From contig CAKPIK010000003.1 in assembly GCA_934162365.1 (NCBI GenBank), positions 157,175 through 221,174 of the forward strand: a DNA stretch of 64,000 nt, in the 5' to 3' direction. The notes under the pieces are model-generated. The model was not told where the DNA came from. It saw only the letters and a program-made list of their open reading frames with translations, and did not search any database. Source of the stretch: an uncultured Clostridia bacterium (lineage in GTDB: Bacteria > Bacillota > Clostridia > TANB77 > CAG-508). The first letter of the stretch is position 1. Every line of letters starts with the position of its first letter. Of the stretch, positions 25,763 to 34,486 are shown in pieces. Position numbers and translations under genes: made by a program.

Positions 25763-26233
25763 CTATATAAAATATAAAATTAATAATGTACCTATTATTA
25801 AAGATGTCTTTGTTTCTTGACTCACAAATTCTTCTTCTGTGGCATTATTAGCGTTGTCTGTAATCGTTAGGGTTGCATAGTCTACATTTGTAAATCTATA
25901 TCCCATTTCAAAATCTTTAGATTTATCAGGTTCTAAATTTTCTATTTTAACATATTTCGTTCCTAATTTTACATCTCTTGCAGAATACAAATCTATCTTT
26001 AAATATTTATCATTTATTATTTCCTGTGTATTATTTTTTATGCTACCATTTATAACACCATTTACATATGTTGCTTGATTTTTTAATATTGTTATTTGTG
26101 GTGAATTTGTATATATTTTTGCATTTATATTTTTATATGTACTATTTAATGATATATAAATTATAACGTTAGAAAATATCCATAATGCTGCAACTGCTAA
26201 TGCATATAATAAAAATGTTTTTAATCTTTTCAT
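25763..26233 (-). CDS. Membrane-anchored FxLYD-like protein
   Basis: 156 residues. An N-terminal membrane segment (about 7-30) is followed by an extracellular beta domain. There YLKIDLYSARDVKLGTKYVK and LEPDKSKDFEM resemble the FxLYD-type Ig-like pattern. A second hydrophobic stretch ends the protein (about 143-156). Function unknown; such domains are common on Gram-positive surfaces. It is upstream of mreB but separated by a terminator. Confidence 0.6.
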   Translation of the reverse strand: MKRLKTFLLYALAVAALWIFSNVIIYISLNSTYKNINAKIYTNSPQITILKNQATYVNGVINGSIKNNTQEIINDKYLKIDLYSARDVKLGTKYVKIENLEPDKSKDFEMGYRFTNVDYATLTITDNANNATEEEFVSQETKTSLIIGTLLILYFI

Positions 26234-26323
26234 TTCTAAATTCCTTTTTAAATTTTTTATGTAATTTATTATATCTTCATTTTAAATAATTGTCAAATTA
26301 ATATTACTCGAGACTGCATTAGT

Positions 26324-27211
26324 TTAGTTTGATTCTAGTAATGACGCTCCAATTATACCTGCATCATTTTCATATTTGGCAATTAATATTTTAGGTATTG
26401 GATTAAGTAAATAATTTTGAATTTTATTTTCTAATTTGGGCATAAATATCTTTTCATAATAAGAAAAACTTCCTCCTATACATATTGCATCTGGCTCAAA
26501 TATTTTTATTAGATTTGCAATTCCAATAGCAAGAAAATCTGTATATCTTTCTATTATTTCATTAACTTGCTCTCTTTTTTGTCCACTCTCTATAATTTCA
26601 AACATTTTAAAACTTGTTATTTTATCTATATCAAACAGTTCTTCAACCTCTCTTCTAAAGGCTCTCATTGAGGCGTATTCTTCAAAACAACCATTTTGCC
26701 CACATCTGCATTTTCTTCCATTAATATCTATAACCATATGTCCAATTTCAAAACCTTGATATTTATTAGGTGAAACTAGTTTATTATTATAAAAATATGC
26801 TCCACCAATTCCCGTTCCTAAAGTTAAGAAAATACAATTGTCATAATTTTTTAAATTTCCCAATGTTTTTTCACATATTCCTGAACATTTTACATCGTTT
26901 TTTAAGTATGTTGGTATATTAAATTCTTTTTTTAATATTTCTGGTAAGTTTATGGTTTCTCCATTTTTAGTAGCTATACCATTTACAATATCTGAAGAAG
27001 GAAATCCAATTCCGATTTTTTCAATAATAATATCAGGTTTTTCTTCTTTTATTTCTTTAATTATTTTCTTTATATAAATTTCTATGCTTTTTAAAAAGTT
27101 ATTTTTTTCTTCACTGGTCCAATTATGCTCTTTTTTTATAATAATATTATTTTCATTATCAACAAGACCAATTCCTATATGACTTCCGCCTATATCTATT
27201 CCTATTCTCAT
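26324..27211 (-). CDS. ROK-family sugar kinase, glucokinase-like
   Basis: 295 residues. ATP site GIDIGGSHIGIGL at the start, catalytic Asp in YLKNDVKCSG near 105, the glycine loop LGTGIGGAYF near 130, and the ROK zinc signature GHMVIDINGRKCRCGQNGC near 155-175. Likely a glucokinase feeding glycolysis, though ROK kinases also act on GlcNAc and other hexoses. It has no DNA-binding domain, so it is not a ROK repressor. Confidence 0.87.
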   Translation of the reverse strand: MRIGIDIGGSHIGIGLVDNENNIIIKKEHNWTSEEKNNFLKSIEIYIKKIIKEIKEEKPDIIIEKIGIGFPSSDIVNGIATKNGETINLPEILKKEFNIPTYLKNDVKCSGICEKTLGNLKNYDNCIFLTLGTGIGGAYFYNNKLVSPNKYQGFEIGHMVIDINGRKCRCGQNGCFEEYASMRAFRREVEELFDIDKITSFKMFEIIESGQKREQVNEIIERYTDFLAIGIANLIKIFEPDAICIGGSFSYYEKIFMPKLENKIQNYLLNPIPKILIAKYENDAGIIGASLLESN

Positions 27212-27234
27212 AACATTTCTCCTTTTTTATACAA

Positions 27235-27267
27235 AATGAAGAATGAATAAAATATTCACTCTTCATT
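27235..27267 (-). terminator. Terminator of the type IV pilus operon
   Basis: AATGAAGAATGAATA pairs with TATTCACTCTTCATT (one G-U) around a 3-base loop, 8 bases after the pilC stop. Confidence 0.8.
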
Positions 27268-27274
27268 ATATTTA

Positions 27275-28624
27275 TTATACACCTGCTGCTGAGAATAACC
27301 AGCCACCCATATATACATTGATACATGGAACCAATACTACAATTACAACAAATATTAATGCTATACCAACAATTAAGTATACTATTTCTGGTAGTACTTT
27401 CATTATTTTTGCAATTGTATTATCTATGTCTGTTTGTAAATATTCCAACAATTTTGCCATCATTTCTTTTAAATCTGTACTCATACCAATGTTTAACATT
27501 TCAATAATCATTGGTGATGCAAGTCTAGATTTTTCAAATGATTCAACCCAAGATTGTCCAAGTATAATATCATTAATTGATGATTCTATTATTGATCTTA
27601 AAACCACATTTTTAACTACATTTTTACTTGTCTCTAAAGAATCTTGAATTCTTATACCATTGTTTAGGTTTAACAACATTGCTCTAGCAAATCTTAAGAA
27701 ATCTAGAGAAAATATTAATCTTCCAAACAAAGGCATAGTATATTTAAAATAATCAAAATTATATCTTCCTTTAGGAGTATTTATATAAGCTATAAATACT
27801 GCAACAATTCCTCCTATTACAGCAAGTGGAATATACCAGTATTTCATCATAACGTTTATTGCATTTGCAAACCATAAAGTTATTGCTGGCAATTTTTCAT
27901 TTGATCCCATAGATTCAAATAAATTTTGAATAATTGGAACTATTACAATAACACCTATTATTAACATTGCAAGTATTGCAACAAACATTACTGCATTAGG
28001 TATTAATATTCCTCTTAATTTTTTATTAAACTTTTCAGTTTCGTCTAAATATTGAACAGCTTCTTCTAAAGATTTTGTAAGAGATCCTGATTGTTCACCA
28101 ACTCTTATCATATTTATATACAAATATGGAAATACATCTGAATAATATTCCATAGTTGTGTACATATTTTCACCGGCTTCCACACCAGCTAATATATCTT
28201 TAATTATTTCTCTTAATTGGTCATTTTCTGTAGTTTCAACAATTGTACTTAATGCATGAATATTGTTGAAATTTGCTTTTTTTAGTAAATATAAATCTTG
28301 CGTAAATATTACTAAATCTCTTGTTGTTATTCTAGTAGTAATGTTTAGGCCCATTCTCTTTAAAAGACTTACTTTTTCTGGTCTTTCAGTCGCATTAAAA
28401 TAACTTCCTGCATCAATATCTTTTACAATATCATTTACGTCGCTTATATTTCTCTTTTGTTTTTGAGTTCTTTTTGAAATAATTCTATTAACTTGTACTA
28501 TATTTATTGGTGTAAGATTATTTCTTTTTAACTTTTTAATTAATGACTTTCTGTTTATGTCTTCTACTTTGTTTCTTACTATAGTACCATTGTTTGTAAC
28601 AGCTCTATAAACAAAAATTGGCAT
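27275..28624 (-). CDS. pilC: Type IV pilus inner-membrane platform protein
   Basis: 449 residues with the two repeated T2SSF domains (about 95-220 and 300-425), each followed by strong hydrophobic segments. Motifs such as SGSLTKSLEEAVQYL near 180 are typical. A short N-terminal cytoplasmic region precedes them. PilC anchors the assembly ATPases PilB and PilT encoded immediately upstream. It is the last gene of the operon. Confidence 0.92.
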   Translation of the reverse strand: MPIFVYRAVTNNGTIVRNKVEDINRKSLIKKLKRNNLTPINIVQVNRIISKRTQKQKRNISDVNDIVKDIDAGSYFNATERPEKVSLLKRMGLNITTRITTRDLVIFTQDLYLLKKANFNNIHALSTIVETTENDQLREIIKDILAGVEAGENMYTTMEYYSDVFPYLYINMIRVGEQSGSLTKSLEEAVQYLDETEKFNKKLRGILIPNAVMFVAILAMLIIGVIVIVPIIQNLFESMGSNEKLPAITLWFANAINVMMKYWYIPLAVIGGIVAVFIAYINTPKGRYNFDYFKYTMPLFGRLIFSLDFLRFARAMLLNLNNGIRIQDSLETSKNVVKNVVLRSIIESSINDIILGQSWVESFEKSRLASPMIIEMLNIGMSTDLKEMMAKLLEYLQTDIDNTIAKIMKVLPEIVYLIVGIALIFVVIVVLVPCINVYMGGWLFSAAGV

Positions 28625-28642
28625 AGTCTATTTCCTCCCAAA

Positions 28643-29749
28643 TTATAATCCTTTGTCCTTTTTTATTCTTAGTTGCATTATAGTTCTATTTAAAATCTCA
28701 ATGTTTTTTTCTTCTACTTGCGCTTTAGCTTGTTCTAATGTTATCTTGTCTTCCACAAACAATTTGGCAATAGAATTAATTAATCCTATACTACCATTAT
28801 CAGAATTACTTTGTATTGCATCTTCAATTTCAGAAACACTTAATTTGTCTTTTCTTATTAATCCTGAAACTATATTGTCAACTACCATAACTTCTGGAAC
28901 CAATACTAGTTTATCATTTTTACCTGGCAATAATCTTTGTGAGACTACTAGTTTTAAAAGAGATGATAATAAATATTTTACTGTGGTTTGATCTGAAATT
29001 TCATAGAAGTTTATCATTCTATCTATTGTCTCAGCACATGATTTTGTATGAAGTGTACCAATTACCAAATGCCCAGATTCTGCAGTTTCTATTGCAGCTT
29101 CCATAGTTTCTCTATCTCTTATCTCCCCTATTATTACTATATCGCAGTCTTCTCTTAATGAGTTTTTTACACCATCACTAAATGTAAGTGCATCTCCACC
29201 AAGTCCAACTTCTTTTTGTACAATCATTGACATTTTTGATGTATGCTTATATTCTATTGGGTTTTCCAATGATAATATTTTTTTGTTTTGAGACTCATTA
29301 ATTTCATTTACCAATGCATTTAATGTTGTCGTTTTGCCAGAGTTTGTTTTTCCTGTTACTAAAATTAAACCTTGTGGTTGAAATGTCATTCTTCTAACAA
29401 TATCTGGTACTCCTAAATCTACATATTTAGGCAATTCTTTTTTTATAAGTCTTAAAGTAAATATCGGAACACCATCTGAAAGTGATATATTAATTCTTAA
29501 TCTTATATCTTTATACTCATATGAAGTATCCAATTTTTTTGTTTCTTTAAACAAATTATCTTTATCTAAATTTCCTTTTATTATCGAATCATATATGTCA
29601 TACATATCATCTGGAGTTAATGGAGCATATTTTTCAACTTCTTCTAATCTTCTTACAATTCTTATCATAGGTTTTAAACCTGATATTAAATGTATATCTG
29701 ATGCATCTTTTTCTATTGCTATATCTATTAAATCTTCAATTTGTACCAT
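28643..29749 (-). CDS. pilT: Type IV pilus retraction ATPase
   Basis: 368 residues. N-terminal PAS-like domain (DASDIHLISG near 15), Walker A GKTNSGKTTT near 137, the Asp box, Walker B IVIIGEIRDRETMEAAI near 208 and the His box GTLHTKSCAETIDRM. The order and the QRLLPG segment fit PilT, which powers retraction. Its presence implies a retractile, twitching- or uptake-competent pilus rather than a pure secretion system. Confidence 0.92.
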   Translation of the reverse strand: MVQIEDLIDIAIEKDASDIHLISGLKPMIRIVRRLEEVEKYAPLTPDDMYDIYDSIIKGNLDKDNLFKETKKLDTSYEYKDIRLRINISLSDGVPIFTLRLIKKELPKYVDLGVPDIVRRMTFQPQGLILVTGKTNSGKTTTLNALVNEINESQNKKILSLENPIEYKHTSKMSMIVQKEVGLGGDALTFSDGVKNSLREDCDIVIIGEIRDRETMEAAIETAESGHLVIGTLHTKSCAETIDRMINFYEISDQTTVKYLLSSLLKLVVSQRLLPGKNDKLVLVPEVMVVDNIVSGLIRKDKLSVSEIEDAIQSNSDNGSIGLINSIAKLFVEDKITLEQAKAQVEEKNIEILNRTIMQLRIKKDKGL

Positions 29750-29764
29750 TTTTAAAATTCCTTT

Positions 29765-31390
29765 CTAATTTAATAATAATTTTTTATTTAATTCTGGCAT
29801 ATTAGTTAAACCATTTATTACTTTTCTAATTCCATCTATTTCTAATGGTTCATAGCCATATTTTAAAGCTTCTTTTTTTATTTTTACTGAAGATTCTCCA
29901 TTAGATATTAATTCTTTAAGTTCATCGTTTATTTGCATTACTTCAAATATACCAATTCTATCAAGATATCCAACATTATTGCATTTTTTACATCCTACTG
30001 CATCGTATGTTTTTTTATCTTTCATGTCAAATTTAATTCCATATTTTTCTTCAACTGATTTTATTATTTTTAATTCTTCTTCATTGAAATCTCTTTCTTT
30101 AGCACACTCCTTACATAATCTTCTAACTAATCTTTGAGATGCAGTAGTTGCTAAAGTACTCGCTATATCATAATTAGACACTCCAAGTTTTCTAAGTCTT
30201 GTTATAACTTCGACTGCATCTATTGTATGAATTGTAGATAAAACATAATGTCCAGTTTGTCCAGCTTGCATTGAAATTTCAGCTGTTTCTTTATCTCTTA
30301 TTTCTCCAACTAATATTATATCTGGATCTTGTCTTAATATTGTTCTTAATGAAGATGCAAAAGTAGTTTTTGAATCCATTTCAACTTGGTTTAAACCAGG
30401 TATTCTAATTTCAACTGGGTCTTCAATTGTAGTTATATTTATTTCTGGTCTATTCAAATCATTTATTATTGCATACAAAGAAGTAGTTTTACCTTCACCT
30501 GTTGGTGCACCCATAACAGTAACACTGTTTCTTTTTTCGAAGCATTCATGTATTCCTTTATCTTTTGGAAATCCTAAGTCATATAGACCTTTAATGTTTT
30601 GATTTTTCTTTAGTAATCTTAAAACAAATTTTTCACCATATATATTTCTTTGTGAAGAAACACGAATATTATATTCTGGATAAGTAATTATTCTACCATC
30701 TTGGTCTTCTTGTTTTTCTTGATACATATTTGAAATAGCTTTTAAACGTCCTATAACTTGAGTTTGTTTTTCTTTAGGCAATTCCACAACTATATAAAGT
30801 TCACCATCTATTCTATATCTAACTCTTAACTTATCTTCCATTGGTTCAAAATGTATATCACTTGCTCTTTTGTTCATACCAGTTTTTATTATTGTGTCCA
30901 CTAATTTTACAACATCTTCATTTGTATTAATATTTTCGTCAACTTTTCCTTCTAATTGGTTTATAATTTCATTAATATTAGATTCAAATGTTATAAACTT
31001 CTCCATAACAAGACCTTTATTTAACAACAAAAGTCTCACTTTATCTATATTAGTTTTATTAGCGGTATCTGCAAAACATACTCTTACTTTTCCTTGAGAA
31101 ATATAAAATGGTATTGCTTTGCAACTTTTTGCAATATCAATAGAAATATATTCTTCAATGTTTAATTTAATATCATTGAATCTTAAAATAATACCCTTCT
31201 CACCAAGAATATCTCCAATTGCATCAATTAACACATTTTCATCACAGTCAGTTATTTCTCTTAATATTTCTCCAATTTTCATTTTTCTATGTGTCTTTTG
31301 ATAATCAATTGCTGCATTAATTTGACTTTCTGTTACAATTCCTTTTCTTACTAATTCTACTCCAATAGGTAACCTTCTATCAGTATCCAT
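29765..31390 (-). CDS. pilB: Type IV pilus extension ATPase
   Basis: 541 residues. N-terminal GspE/PilB domain (about 1-150), Walker A GAPTGEGKTTS near 295, Asp box and Walker B IILVGEIRDKETAEISM near 358, His box STIHTIDAVEVITRL, and a zinc tetracysteine site (CKEC, later CKKC) near 420-470. It drives pilus polymerisation with PilC. The conserved Ser of the usual GPTGSGKT is Glu here, as in some clostridial members. Confidence 0.93.
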   Translation of the reverse strand: MDTDRRLPIGVELVRKGIVTESQINAAIDYQKTHRKMKIGEILREITDCDENVLIDAIGDILGEKGIILRFNDIKLNIEEYISIDIAKSCKAIPFYISQGKVRVCFADTANKTNIDKVRLLLLNKGLVMEKFITFESNINEIINQLEGKVDENINTNEDVVKLVDTIIKTGMNKRASDIHFEPMEDKLRVRYRIDGELYIVVELPKEKQTQVIGRLKAISNMYQEKQEDQDGRIITYPEYNIRVSSQRNIYGEKFVLRLLKKNQNIKGLYDLGFPKDKGIHECFEKRNSVTVMGAPTGEGKTTSLYAIINDLNRPEINITTIEDPVEIRIPGLNQVEMDSKTTFASSLRTILRQDPDIILVGEIRDKETAEISMQAGQTGHYVLSTIHTIDAVEVITRLRKLGVSNYDIASTLATTASQRLVRRLCKECAKERDFNEEELKIIKSVEEKYGIKFDMKDKKTYDAVGCKKCNNVGYLDRIGIFEVMQINDELKELISNGESSVKIKKEALKYGYEPLEIDGIRKVINGLTNMPELNKKLLLN

Positions 31391-31399
31391 ATTATCCTC

Positions 31400-31819
31400 C
31401 TAATAAATATCTTCGATTTTATAATTTAAGCTTTTTTGGAAATTATCAAATTCTATATTAACATTAATAATATCTCTATTCTCACTTTCTGGAAAAGAAA
31501 AAGTTATATTTTTTACATCTCTACATATTACTTTATTGTTATAATATATTGAACTATTTGAATATGAAAACGAATTTCCAGAAGTAAATAAAATATATTT
31601 ATCTTCCAATCTATCTACTTTATTATTTAAAGTTTTTATTTCCTTTAAAAAATATGCATTAAATTTATTAAATTCTATAACTTCTTTGGTATCTGCTTGT
31701 ATACTATTAGTATTGCTATAAAATTTAGTTATTACTGAACTAATAACAGCAATTGCAATTGTCATAGCAATTACATATATAACCAAAGACGATAACGTAA
31801 TACCATTTTGTTTTTTCAT
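31400..31819 (-). CDS. Minor prepilin-like protein
   Basis: 139 residues. The leader MKKQNG precedes the cleavage site and hydrophobic helix ITLSSLVIYVIAMTIAI, which is the class III prepilin signal. The mature protein lacks Glu at +5. The rest is a small beta-rich domain that ends SLNYKIEDIY. Position between another prepilin and pilB suggests a minor pseudopilin such as a ComGF/PilX-type tip component. Confidence 0.72.
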   Translation of the reverse strand: MKKQNGITLSSLVIYVIAMTIAIAVISSVITKFYSNTNSIQADTKEVIEFNKFNAYFLKEIKTLNNKVDRLEDKYILFTSGNSFSYSNSSIYYNNKVICRDVKNITFSFPESENRDIINVNIEFDNFQKSLNYKIEDIY

Positions 31820-31821
31820 AT

Positions 31822-32202
31822 TTACTCCTTTGCTTTTAGTCTTTGCATTGTAACGTTATATGTTTTATTACCTACTTTATAAGACAAAGTAACTGATATT
31901 TTCTTTATTATTTGTTCTTGATTATCTAATTGATTAACACTATAAGATACTTCATAATAGTTTTTTACATTTTCAGGCAAAAAATTATCCATATTTTGTT
32001 CTAGAACTTCATCATAGCTTGCCATTCCTATTTTTTCAAATGTTTCAGTAATATATACAATAGCCAAGCCCTCTTTTTTTAATTTTGTATTTTGAAAAAA
32101 ATTATTATACATTAATGAAATTATTAAAGTTGAAAATATAATTATTGCTATTATTGTTACAGTTATTTCAACTTCTATAAATCCTTTTTGGTCTTTTTTC
32201 AT
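31822..32202 (-). CDS. Minor prepilin (Glu+5 type)
   Basis: 126 residues. Leader MKKDQKG, then FIEVEITVTIIAIIIFSTLI: Phe at +1 and Glu at +5, the canonical prepilin N-terminus for methylation and assembly. The body is short, with YYEVSYSVNQLD and a C-terminal Lys-rich end. Probably a PilV/PilW-like minor pilin that primes fibre assembly. It is separated from the next prepilin gene by 2 bases. Confidence 0.78.
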   Translation of the reverse strand: MKKDQKGFIEVEITVTIIAIIIFSTLIISLMYNNFFQNTKLKKEGLAIVYITETFEKIGMASYDEVLEQNMDNFLPENVKNYYEVSYSVNQLDNQEQIIKKISVTLSYKVGNKTYNVTMQRLKAKE

Positions 32203-32214
32203 TTTTATTCCTCT

Positions 32215-32985
32215 CTATATAATATAATTTATTAAAATATTAGCAATTAAAATAATTATTAAATTACTTATACTCAAATAAAATCCAACCGGTATTGGTG
32301 CTTTTTTATTCTTATTTAATAAATTATGTATAGCAATAATTAGTAATGCTAATATAACAGAAAGAATAAATAGCTTAGCCCCACCAAATACTATAATATA
32401 AAGTGCTAAATACAACACTTGTATATAATATTTTTTTATCATTGTAACCATTGTAAATATATTATCTAAAACCAATACGACAACTAATAGTATTAAATAT
32501 ATAACATATTGATACACATTAAAAATTCCTAATGTATATTGATATATCATATATATTATTTCAAGTATGTAACCACAAAATATTACACTTTTACTTATAA
32601 TTATTTTTTCTTTGTCTATTCCAGCTACAATAAATAAAATAGAAGAATATATTAAGGTAGCAATAAAATTAATTTGATTACTTATGTTAAATACAGATAC
32701 TTTAAATGCTAAAGCAAAAAACAAGAAAGCGAAACCAGATAATAATTCTAATATTAGGTATCTAGGTCTAATCTTATCTTTGCAGTATCTACATTTTCCT
32801 CCAAGAAATATATAACTAAATACTGGAAATAAGTCAAAAAATCCTAATTTGTGATTACAATTAGGACAATATGAATGTTTTATTAATATATCTTCTTTTT
32901 TAGGGATTCTATACACAGCTAAAGTAAAAAAGCTTCCAAAAAAAGTACCTATTATAAATATTATTGCATATAAAAAAATGTTCAT
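32215..32985 (-). CDS. pilD: Prepilin peptidase/methylase lacking the GxGD aspartate
   Basis: 256 residues, about eight hydrophobic segments. The N-terminal methylation half has the zinc tetrad (CPNC near 40, CRYC near 66) and RPRYLILELLSGF. In the peptidase half the first catalytic Asp is kept (VAGIDKEKIIIS), but the usual GxGDxKL reads VFGGAKLF, with Gly where Asp should be. Because PilD needs both Asp residues to cut prepilins, this copy may be impaired or may use an unusual catalytic arrangement. Confidence 0.85.
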   Translation of the reverse strand: MNIFLYAIIFIIGTFFGSFFTLAVYRIPKKEDILIKHSYCPNCNHKLGFFDLFPVFSYIFLGGKCRYCKDKIRPRYLILELLSGFAFLFFALAFKVSVFNISNQINFIATLIYSSILFIVAGIDKEKIIISKSVIFCGYILEIIYMIYQYTLGIFNVYQYVIYLILLVVVLVLDNIFTMVTMIKKYYIQVLYLALYIIVFGGAKLFILSVILALLIIAIHNLLNKNKKAPIPVGFYLSISNLIIILIANILINYII

Positions 32986-33038
32986 ATTTCTACTATGATA
33001 TATTAATTAATATCATATTTCTCCCTTCATATTTTGAA

Positions 33039-33083
33039 AATAAGCATATGCATCATTATTGCAATATGGCGCATATGCTTATT
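33039..33083 (-). promoter_or_regulatory. Intercistronic hairpin after the small pilin gene
   Basis: AATAAGCATATGC and GCATATGCTTATT form a perfect 13-bp stem 19 bases past the pilin stop. No T-run follows on the minus strand. It is therefore better read as an mRNA-stabilising or partial-termination structure between pilin and pilD than as a full terminator. Confidence 0.6.
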
Positions 33084-33102
33084 AGTTAAATAATATTAAA
33101 AA

Positions 33103-33318
33103 CTATTCTGCATCATTCCAATGATTTAAGTAGTTTTCATATGCATTAACAAGGTTAGCTTCATTACCTTGAGCTGCTGTATATTCTGTTTTAGCATTTT
33201 TAGCATGGTTTATTATACCATTTCCTGAAACAGCAGCTATAGCAACAACAGCTAATATTAATAATACTATTATAGTAATTATTAATGCAACTAATGTAAT
33301 ACCTTTTTGTCCTCTCAT
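33103..33318 (-). CDS. Small type IV pilin, probable main subunit
   Basis: 71 residues: leader MRGQKG, then ITLVALIITIIVLLILA and a short helical tail with HAKNAKTEYTAAQ. The mature +5 residue is Ala rather than Glu. This short, nearly all-helix pilin, with a strong SD (AAAGGAGG) and a downstream hairpin, is the best candidate for the bulk subunit. Its first 60 residues closely match the N-terminus of the large protein at 49208-50281. Confidence 0.78.
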   Translation of the reverse strand: MRGQKGITLVALIITIIVLLILAVVAIAAVSGNGIINHAKNAKTEYTAAQGNEANLVNAYENYLNHWNDAE

Positions 33319-33343
33319 TTTTTTTCCTCCTTTGCTTTAATAA

Positions 33344-33361
33344 ATATATATATATATATAT
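33344..33361. repeat. (AT)9 dinucleotide tract
   Basis: Nine AT units lie about 25 bases upstream of the pilin start. Such tracts can slip during replication; a length change here would alter the pilin leader or spacing to the SD. Confidence 0.6.
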
Positions 33362-33390
33362 TTATTTATAAAAAATAAATATACTATAAA

Positions 33391-33798
33391 CTATTTTGTA
33401 CCATCATCATCATAAAAGTTTTCATTGTTTTTGTTATTATTATTGCTATTATTTTCAGATGATGATGTATTATTTTCGCTTGTTGATGTTCCATTTGATG
33501 TAGAAAGTTCTGCAAATGGATTTTTCTTTCCTTTGTTATATTCTTTATTTTTTTCATAGTTTTTCAAATCTGCTGCATCTATATAATAAGTAGTAACAAT
33601 TTGTTTAGTTTCTTCTTCTTTTCCTTCATCTAAGTCTTTTTGCATTTCATTAGAAAGTGTATATTCTTCTGCTTCTGGAATCACTTTGCTTAATGAAATT
33701 TTATCATAAAATATAATAGATATAATAAGGAGTATTGTAACTACAATTAATATGCTAATAATTATATCTTTAATTATTGAAAATTTTTCGTTTTTCAT
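33391..33798 (-). CDS. Membrane-anchored protein of the pilus operon, unknown
   Basis: 135 residues. One membrane helix (about 10-32) near the N-terminus, then an acidic region (EAEEYTLSNEMQKDLDEGKEE) and a Ser/Thr/Asn-rich low-complexity tail. Its place after pilO, where pilP sits in other bacteria, suggests an alignment-complex role, but I see no PilP-like motif. SD is AAAGGAG. Confidence 0.6.
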   Translation of the reverse strand: MKNEKFSIIKDIIISILIVVTILLIISIIFYDKISLSKVIPEAEEYTLSNEMQKDLDEGKEEETKQIVTTYYIDAADLKNYEKNKEYNKGKKNPFAELSTSNGTSTSENNTSSSENNSNNNNKNNENFYDDDGTK

Positions 33799-33820
33799 AT
33801 AATCTCCTTTCTGAAGGAAT

Positions 33821-34486
33821 CTATTTTAATACACTAGTTGAGTTATTTTGTATATTGTTATTTGTGGTAGTATTTGAAGAATCTGTATCTGTTGAAGTTT
33901 GTGTAGAAAGTAATGCTTCAATATTAACATTTTTAATTGTAAAACTTGCTGATACTTCTTCTCCACTTCCATTCATTTTAAAATTATATATTCTAAAGTT
34001 TAATTCAGAGTTGTTTTCTATATCTGATATAAATTGAGAAATATTTACATATCCACCTGAAACACTAAAATTTAAATCGTATAATGTTTCTTTTGCACTA
34101 CTATTTTTTTGTACATCCATTCCTATTTTTAAATTTCTTGTTGTAGCATATTTTCCAAATATTCTCCATAAATATCCTATATCATATTGTTTAGTTTCAT
34201 ATATATTACTATCTTCGCCATCTGTAAATCCAACTAGTTCTTCATATTTTTGTTTTTGTATTGTATGCTTAGTATAAGTATCTTCTAAAGCCTTTACGTT
34301 TTCAGGATAATCTACAGAAGATAAGCTACTTGCAGTAGCTATTTTTTCATTTAATAAATTATTTTTTTCAATCATCTGTGGAATTGATAAAATTTGAAAA
34401 TTTCCAATTTTAATTCCAACAACAGTTGTATATACTAATAATAATATGAAAACCAAAAACAATATAAGTGTTATTCTATTTCTCAT
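33821..34486 (-). CDS. pilO: PilO-like pilus assembly protein
   Basis: 221 residues. An N-terminal membrane helix (about 5-27), a coiled-coil region, then an alpha/beta domain with LWRIFGKYATTRNLKIGMDV and FDLNFSVSGGY-type segments resembling PilO. The C-terminus is Ser/Thr/Asn-rich. It overlaps pilMN by 4 bases (ATGA), so translation is coupled. PilO and the PilN part form the inner-membrane alignment complex. Confidence 0.75.
   Translation of the reverse strand: MRNRITLILFLVFILLLVYTTVVGIKIGNFQILSIPQMIEKNNLLNEKIATASSLSSVDYPENVKALEDTYTKHTIQKQKYEELVGFTDGEDSNIYETKQYDIGYLWRIFGKYATTRNLKIGMDVQKNSSAKETLYDLNFSVSGGYVNISQFISDIENNSELNFRIYNFKMNGSGEEVSASFTIKNVNIEALLSTQTSTDTDSSNTTTNNNIQNNSTSVLK

Noticed and set aside
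33103..33318. Small pilin as a DGR target
   Set aside because: It is short, AT-rich throughout and lacks a C-terminal lectin-like domain or A-depleted stretch.
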